36,170 nt of DNA from Microvirga sp. (GTDB lineage: Bacteria; Pseudomonadota; Alphaproteobacteria; Rhizobiales; Beijerinckiaceae): the NCBI RefSeq assembly GCF_014699075.1, contig NZ_JACXAB010000041.1, forward strand, positions 1 through 36,170, given 5' to 3'. Numbering within the stretch: position 1 is the first letter of the stretch; each line of letters starts with the position of its first letter. Under the pieces are notes generated by a model. The model had not been told where the DNA came from, ran no database searches, and was given only the letters and a program-made list of their open reading frames with translations. This document shows, in pieces, positions 33,518 through 36,170 of the stretch. The translations under genes were made by a program, and so were the position numbers.

Positions 33518-33784
33518 TCAGGTCTGAAGGATGTCCTCCGCAACTGCACGCATCTCTGCAATCAAGGCGCGGATCTCCCGGCGCCTTTCAATGGCCTCAC
33601 AGGTGAACAGGCCTTGCTGATAACGGCCATTCTCCCGGTCTTTCGGGGCTCCGCTTCCCCTGGCTCCTCCGTGCATCCTACAGCGAGCTTTCCCTTTCAC
33701 CTGAGGTGACTGGCACGGCTTCCCGCTCCGGGTCTTGGCACAGCACCGGGGCACCAGCCGCAAGGACAAGGGCTCCCGCGTCAT
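33518..33784 (-). CDS. HGG-motif small protein with Cys/His cluster, 88 aa
   Basis: A start at 33784 is chosen because further upstream the frame overlaps the plus-strand gene at 33854; the ribosome site is poor. The core is CCAKTRSGKPCQSPQVKGKA followed by RCRMHGGARGSGAPKDRENG: Cys/Cys/Cys/His spaced like a small zinc site, then the HGG-x-GSGAP-x-NG motif seen in many short hypotheticals of phage-rich and accessory regions. A helical tail follows (EAIERRREIRALIAEMRAVA). Function unknown. Confidence 0.65.
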   Translation of the reverse strand: MTREPLSLRLVPRCCAKTRSGKPCQSPQVKGKARCRMHGGARGSGAPKDRENGRYQQGLFTCEAIERRREIRALIAEMRAVAEDILQT

Positions 33785-33853
33785 AGGCCATTTGGCTGAA
33801 TTTTTTCCCGAACGTAAGGCTGGTATGAACTGGTTCACCGGAGGGAGAACCTG

Positions 33854-34021
33854 TTGAGACCTCAGGAACGCGATGACTTTGCCAAGCACCGGAGGCTGGA
33901 GGCGATCGAGGCCGAACTGGCGCGGTACCGGAGAATGGGTCATGTCACCCTATTCTTGGTTGCTCTCCTGAATGCCATGCTTCTCGCCGTGCTGGCTTGG
34001 AATCTCCTCGGCCACGACTGA
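33854..34021 (+). CDS. Small tail-anchored membrane protein, 55 aa
   Basis: A TTG start follows GGAGGGAGAACCTG, a very strong ribosome site. Residues 5-28 are charged and helical (ERDDFAKHRRLEAIEAELAR) and residues 30-52 form one membrane helix (VTLFLVALLNAMLLAVLAWN). This is a tail-anchored layout. No family is recognised. Repeat copy a starts 14 bases after its stop. Confidence 0.6.
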   Translation: MRPQERDDFAKHRRLEAIEAELARYRRMGHVTLFLVALLNAMLLAVLAWNLLGHD

Positions 34022-34035
34022 GCGGCGGCTTCCCA

Positions 34036-34063
34036 TCGTTCCATACAAACGATTATGCCAAAT
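34036..34063 (+). repeat. dif-like palindromic repeat, copy a
   Basis: Arms TCGTTCCATAC and TTATGCCAAAT flank a six-base centre, AAACGA. It lies 14 bases after the stop of the membrane protein at 33854. Confidence 0.7.
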
Positions 34064-34238
34064 TCGCACCCGGATACGGCGAAGGCCTCGGGGAGGAAGG
34101 ATCCCGAGGCCTTGCCCGTGGAGAGCGACGGGCAGCTCCGGGAGTCCAAGCGCCGTGCTCGACCATCACAGGCCTTGATCGTGCGCCTGGTGCCGGGCGG
34201 CGTCAACGAATGCGCCGCGCGTGTTCACGCCCACGAGG

Positions 34239-34284
34239 GAAAAAATGCCCCGGCTGAGGACGGTTCAGAACACTCAGCCAGGGC
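34239..34284 (-). terminator. Orphan leftward Rho-independent terminator
   Basis: On the minus strand GCCCTGGCTGAG (34284-34273) pairs with CTCAGCCGGGGC (34258-34247), 11 of 12 bases, and is followed by ATTTTTTCC. No minus-strand gene ends before it, so it must close an untranslated transcript or a lost gene. Confidence 0.75.
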
Positions 34285-34390
34285 AAGCTCCACGCTTTGG
34301 GGCGATGGAGAGGGATCGGGCTGATACGCAACGCGCCCGGTTCGGGTAACCTAGAACGGCCGACGTAAATAATCCGTAGCGGCCTCGGAG

Positions 34391-34418
34391 CGGTTCCATA
34401 CCGGGCGTTACGCGAAAT
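34391..34418 (+). repeat. dif-like palindromic repeat, copy b
   Basis: Arms CGGTTCCATAC and TTACGCGAAAT flank the six-base centre CGGGCG. It lies in the spacer before the secreted-protein gene at 34533. Confidence 0.68.
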
Positions 34419-34532
34419 CTGTGGCCTCTGTTGGCTGGTGGGCGACAGGCTCCCCAGTTAGGAGTAAAATGCGCCGAATAGCGCTGTCTTGACGCTCTGA
34501 CGAGCGCCGCCAGTCCATGATGGAGAGCGGCC

Positions 34533-34919
34533 ATGTCTCTCAAGCTGGATCTCTGTGCAGCTATCTTCCTCATCAACTTCGAGCCGCCCGCCCAAGCCCA
34601 TGACATCTACTCGCATCTGAAGGACAGGCTGGGAAACAGTTGCTGCGACGACAAGGATTGTCGCCCCGCCCATTACCGGGTGACGCCCGCCGGGGTGCTA
34701 ATGCTCGTCAACGGAACCTGGATCGCCGTGCCGGACTACACGGTCCAGTATCGCGCTCTGCCTGGGGACACGTGGGAAACAGGCGGGGGCCATTGGTGCG
34801 GGGACATGCGCTACATGGCCGGCCAAGGGATGGACTATCCAACCTACTGCGTGATCCTACCGCCTAATGCCGCGGCAGTCGCCAAGCCTCCCTTCACTCA
34901 CCATGAAGGTGGCATCTAG
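34533..34919 (+). CDS. Secreted conserved hypothetical protein, 128 aa
   Basis: GGAGAGCGGCC precedes the ATG. The N-terminus LDLCAAIFLINFEPPAQAHD is a signal peptide, cut after AQA. The mature protein has conserved Cys pairs (NSCCDDKDCRPAHYRVTPAG; WCGDMRY; YCVILPP) that should form disulfides, and a compact beta region (VLMLVNGTWIAVPDYTVQYR). I recall similar HDIY-H-LKD-CC-DCRP-HYRVTP proteins across Hyphomicrobiales, all uncharacterised. Repeat copy c starts one base after its stop. It is the only gene between copies b and c. Confidence 0.8.
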   Translation: MSLKLDLCAAIFLINFEPPAQAHDIYSHLKDRLGNSCCDDKDCRPAHYRVTPAGVLMLVNGTWIAVPDYTVQYRALPGDTWETGGGHWCGDMRYMAGQGMDYPTYCVILPPNAAAVAKPPFTHHEGGI

Positions 34920-34920
34920 C

Positions 34921-34949
34921 CTGTTCCATACCATGGGATTATGCGAAAT
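34921..34949 (+). repeat. dif-like palindromic repeat, copy c
   Basis: Arms CTGTTCCATAC and TTATGCGAAAT flank a seven-base centre, CATGGGA. It starts one base after the stop of the gene at 34533. Confidence 0.72.
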
Positions 34950-35011
34950 TCGTGGTCCTCCCAAGCGCCATTGCATTGTCAGCGCTCGGATTGGCTCTCC
35001 TTAAATCGAAG

Positions 35012-35302
35012 TCAGCGGGGACCCGGCCTAGCTGACACGAAGCAACGGAACACTCCGAACCGACCGCTGCAACTCTCATTTTTGTTGCAGGATCTGGCAT
35101 ACGAAGACCAGCGAGGCCCGTCATGCCATATTACTTGACGTCCCCAGTTCGCTCTGGCTTGGTTCAAGCCCTGAGATCGCGACGCACCAAAGCCCTCTGC
35201 CCGATCCGTGTGCGCCTTACAAAGCCGTACTCTGGGCTGAGCGCTCACAGGAAGGGCGGCCAAAAGGCTCACAACCAGAACAGGGGTAAGGATCTTCAGC
35301 AT
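35012..35302 (-). CDS. Small secreted protein, 96 aa
   Basis: AGGAGGAACGT precedes the ATG. The signal peptide MLKILTPVLVVSLLAALPVS ends at AQ, so cleavage is probably after SAQ. The mature part has RAEGFGASRSQGLNQARANW, then GRQVIWHDGPRWSSYARSCN and CSGRFGVFRCFVSARPGPR; the final Cys spacing resembles small secreted proteins of Hyphomicrobiales that end in a Y/F-x-C-x-V-x-A-x-P motif. Function unknown. It is the only gene between repeat copies c and d. Confidence 0.78.
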   Translation of the reverse strand: MLKILTPVLVVSLLAALPVSAQPRVRLCKAHTDRAEGFGASRSQGLNQARANWGRQVIWHDGPRWSSYARSCNKNESCSGRFGVFRCFVSARPGPR

Positions 35303-35430
35303 ACGTTCCTCCTGTCAAGCAGCCACAGGCTGAGAGTCTCGCCGATAGGGCGCTGACGCAATTCACCCCTTTGAATAATGTCGGTCGGCCTCAGAAATCC
35401 CGGAAGCTCTGCCGCCGCTTGGCATGCACC

Positions 35431-35458
35431 CTGTTCCATACTGATGATTATGCGAAAT
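35431..35458 (+). repeat. dif-like palindromic repeat, copy d
   Basis: Arms CTGTTCCATAC and TTATGCGAAAT, identical to copy c, flank the six-base centre TGATGA. It ends eight bases before the stop of the minus-strand gene at 35467. Confidence 0.72.
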
Positions 35459-35466
35459 TGCAGGGT

Positions 35467-35745
35467 TCAGTTCAAACGGGGAAAGTTGCATTTCAGGCAG
35501 GGATAGCCAAGAGCAAAGCTGAAGAGCGTCTGACCTGAGCAATCGGTGATCACCACTTGCCAGCCCTGCCACTCTGCCGAGGCAAGAAAGTCATTCTGGT
35601 GGAGGTCTTCAAGGGCGCGAGTGATATGGCTCACGAGGTCACCCCCAGGCGGCAGATCAACCCCTTCCTCATCATGGATCATCTCTGTATCAGAGACTAA
35701 GTTGAAGAAGAACCTTGCTGGAGCGAGTCTTTCTGACGCTATCAT
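35467..35745 (-). CDS. DUF6894-like protein, 92 aa
   Basis: The core RFFFNLVSDTEMIHDEEGVD followed by LPPGGDLVSHITRALEDL and WQVVITDCSGQTLFSFAL matches the small DUF6894 pattern: a Y/F-F-F strand, a D-x2-G turn, an Asp/Glu-rich helix and a final V-x-D-x2-G-x3-F strand. Such proteins are abundant in Methylobacteriaceae and Bradyrhizobiaceae without known function. The ribosome site is weak. The last 13 residues (YPCLKCNFPRLN and before) go beyond the family and contain a CxxC pair. Confidence 0.8.
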   Translation of the reverse strand: MIASERLAPARFFFNLVSDTEMIHDEEGVDLPPGGDLVSHITRALEDLHQNDFLASAEWQGWQVVITDCSGQTLFSFALGYPCLKCNFPRLN

Positions 35746-35759
35746 GAGAACCTGCCAGT

Positions 35760-35957
35760 AGAAGGCCTGATTTCATTCAGATCATGGAAATGATTCGTGC
35801 AAGTAATGTGGCAGTAAAAGCATTCTATACGGGTATAACCGAGTACCTATATTGGCGCACTACTTAGCTAAAGAGGTAGATTACACCAAATTTAATCCTA
35901 TGTATGGTAAAAATGCTCAACAATTGGTCGTTAGGGGATAAGTTTCACAGATCATCA
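35760..35957. other. AT-rich segment
   Basis: This stretch is visibly richer in A and T than the rest. It contains TATAC-GG-GTATA (about 35826-35837) and a 27-codon frame from the ATG at 35784 (ends TAG at 35867) without a ribosome site. It could be a promoter region for the minus-strand DUF6894 gene or a foreign insert. Confidence 0.45.
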
Positions 35958-35978
35958 CTGTTTTGGATTATCCGAAAT
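35958..35978 (+). repeat. dif-like repeat, shortened copy e
   Basis: The right arm TTATCCGAAAT (35968-35978) is recognisable; to the left only CTGTT remains, with the rest of the left arm missing. It touches the stop codon of the minus-strand gene at 35978. Confidence 0.45.
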
Positions 35979-36170
35979 CAGAGGTCCCGGTAGCCCTGCC
36001 GCCGCATCGCCTGAGCCAAGGCCTGCAAGGCTTTACCGGCCGCATCTTCGCTGGTGAACTCCTCGGTTTTCTCCTGACCGATGGTGCCGATCCGGCACTG
36101 TTGCAGTAACTTGAAAAGGGCACAACGAACCTCGTCGAACGGGCCGCTCAGGCCGCAAGACCGAAGAGTT
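35978..36170 (-). CDS. WGR-like domain protein, N-terminus outside window
   Basis: The frame is open from the window edge to TGA at 35980-35978. It reads FDEVRCALFKLLQQ, then CRIGTIGQEKTEEFTSEDAA, GKALQALAQAMRRQGYRDL. RIGT-GQ-KTE-F followed by an Ala-rich helix and R-x2-GYRDL is the C-terminal half of a WGR domain. The Trp-Gly of the signature is replaced (QQCRIG where QWGRIG is expected), as after a three-base loss and changes. WGR domains occur in DNA-related proteins and as small stand-alone proteins; which applies here cannot be seen. Confidence 0.55.
   Translation of the reverse strand, partial: TLRSCGLSGPFDEVRCALFKLLQQCRIGTIGQEKTEEFTSEDAAGKALQALAQAMRRQGYRDL

Larger units (their letters stand above)
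34022..34532. other. Spacer with two palindromic repeats and an orphan terminator
   Basis: About 510 bases holding repeat copies a and b and, between them, a terminator that reads leftward. Frames on both strands (plus 34055-34324; minus 34274-34606) lack ribosome sites and family patterns, and I do not call them. Confidence 0.55.

Noticed and set aside
33940..34206. Minus-strand frame of 88 codons
   Set aside because: It is antisense to the well-supported membrane protein at 33854 and has no family pattern.
34055..34324. Plus-strand frame of 89 codons
   Set aside because: Its ATG lies inside repeat copy a, there is no ribosome site, and it runs through a leftward terminator.
34274..34606. 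Minus-strand frame of 110 codons
   Set aside because: It ends inside a terminator stem, overlaps the secreted-protein gene at 34533 and has the composition of an antisense shadow.
1..36170. CRISPR array, tRNA or rRNA genes
   Set aside because: I looked for regularly spaced direct repeats and for tRNA/rRNA signatures and saw none. The repeats at 34-36 kb are too far apart and palindromic in a different way.

Overview
The window looks like an accessory region of an alphaproteobacterial (Hyphomicrobiales) replicon. The GC-rich coding, the DUF2382 stress proteins, the DUF6894-type protein, the opine-oxidase-like genes and the many small secreted or one-helix proteins recall Microvirga/Methylobacterium. 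That placement is inference from family content, not from a marker gene. I saw no rRNA, tRNA or CRISPR array.

Layout. 1-5.7 kb: a small secreted protein (cut by the window edge), two DUF2382 (YsnF/AvaK) stress proteins, and a large multi-PAS hybrid histidine kinase coupled to a 99-residue upstream gene. 6.2-6.9 kb: two tandem SemiSWEET sugar transporters. 7.1-8.2 kb: a decayed DDE transposase. 8.3-10.0 kb: three hypothetical genes, one with a CYTH-like layout. 10.2-15.6 kb: a LysR regulator divergent from a five-gene operon (amino-acid/opine binding protein, three subunits of an opine-oxidase/HcnABC-type flavin dehydrogenase, RidA) that ends at a strong terminator. 16.0-17.0 kb: an ISNCY fragment next to a frameshifted 812-bp IS6-family element. 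17.0-27.1 kb: a nine-gene minus-strand operon for uptake and oxidation of a sugar or sugar acid: binding protein, enolase-superfamily enzyme, GMC oxidoreductase with its small subunit, two permeases, GntR regulator, ATPase and aldehyde dehydrogenase. It has a readable promoter whose -10 box is covered by a perfect 16-bp palindrome. 27.2-28.7 kb: an IS5-family remnant cut by an intact 812-bp IS6-family element. 29.0-34.0 kb: scattered small genes (coiled-coil membrane protein, PilZ, LuxR regulator, several tiny one-helix proteins). 34.0-36.2 kb: single small genes separated by a repeated 28-bp imperfect palindrome.

How the genes work together. Both metabolic operons pair a periplasmic binding protein with flavin-dependent oxidation and carry their own regulator. 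The first lacks permease genes, so its binding protein must use a transporter encoded elsewhere. The second is self-contained for uptake but lacks the cytochrome c that usually accepts electrons from this type of GMC dehydrogenase.

The least explained part is the right end. At least four copies (and a fifth shortened one) of a motif with two conserved 11-bp arms around a variable 6-7-bp centre lie in the same orientation, mostly at gene 3' ends, with at most one small gene between neighbours. This layout resembles Xer/dif-type modules or a cassette array, although an ordinary dispersed intergenic repeat remains possible.
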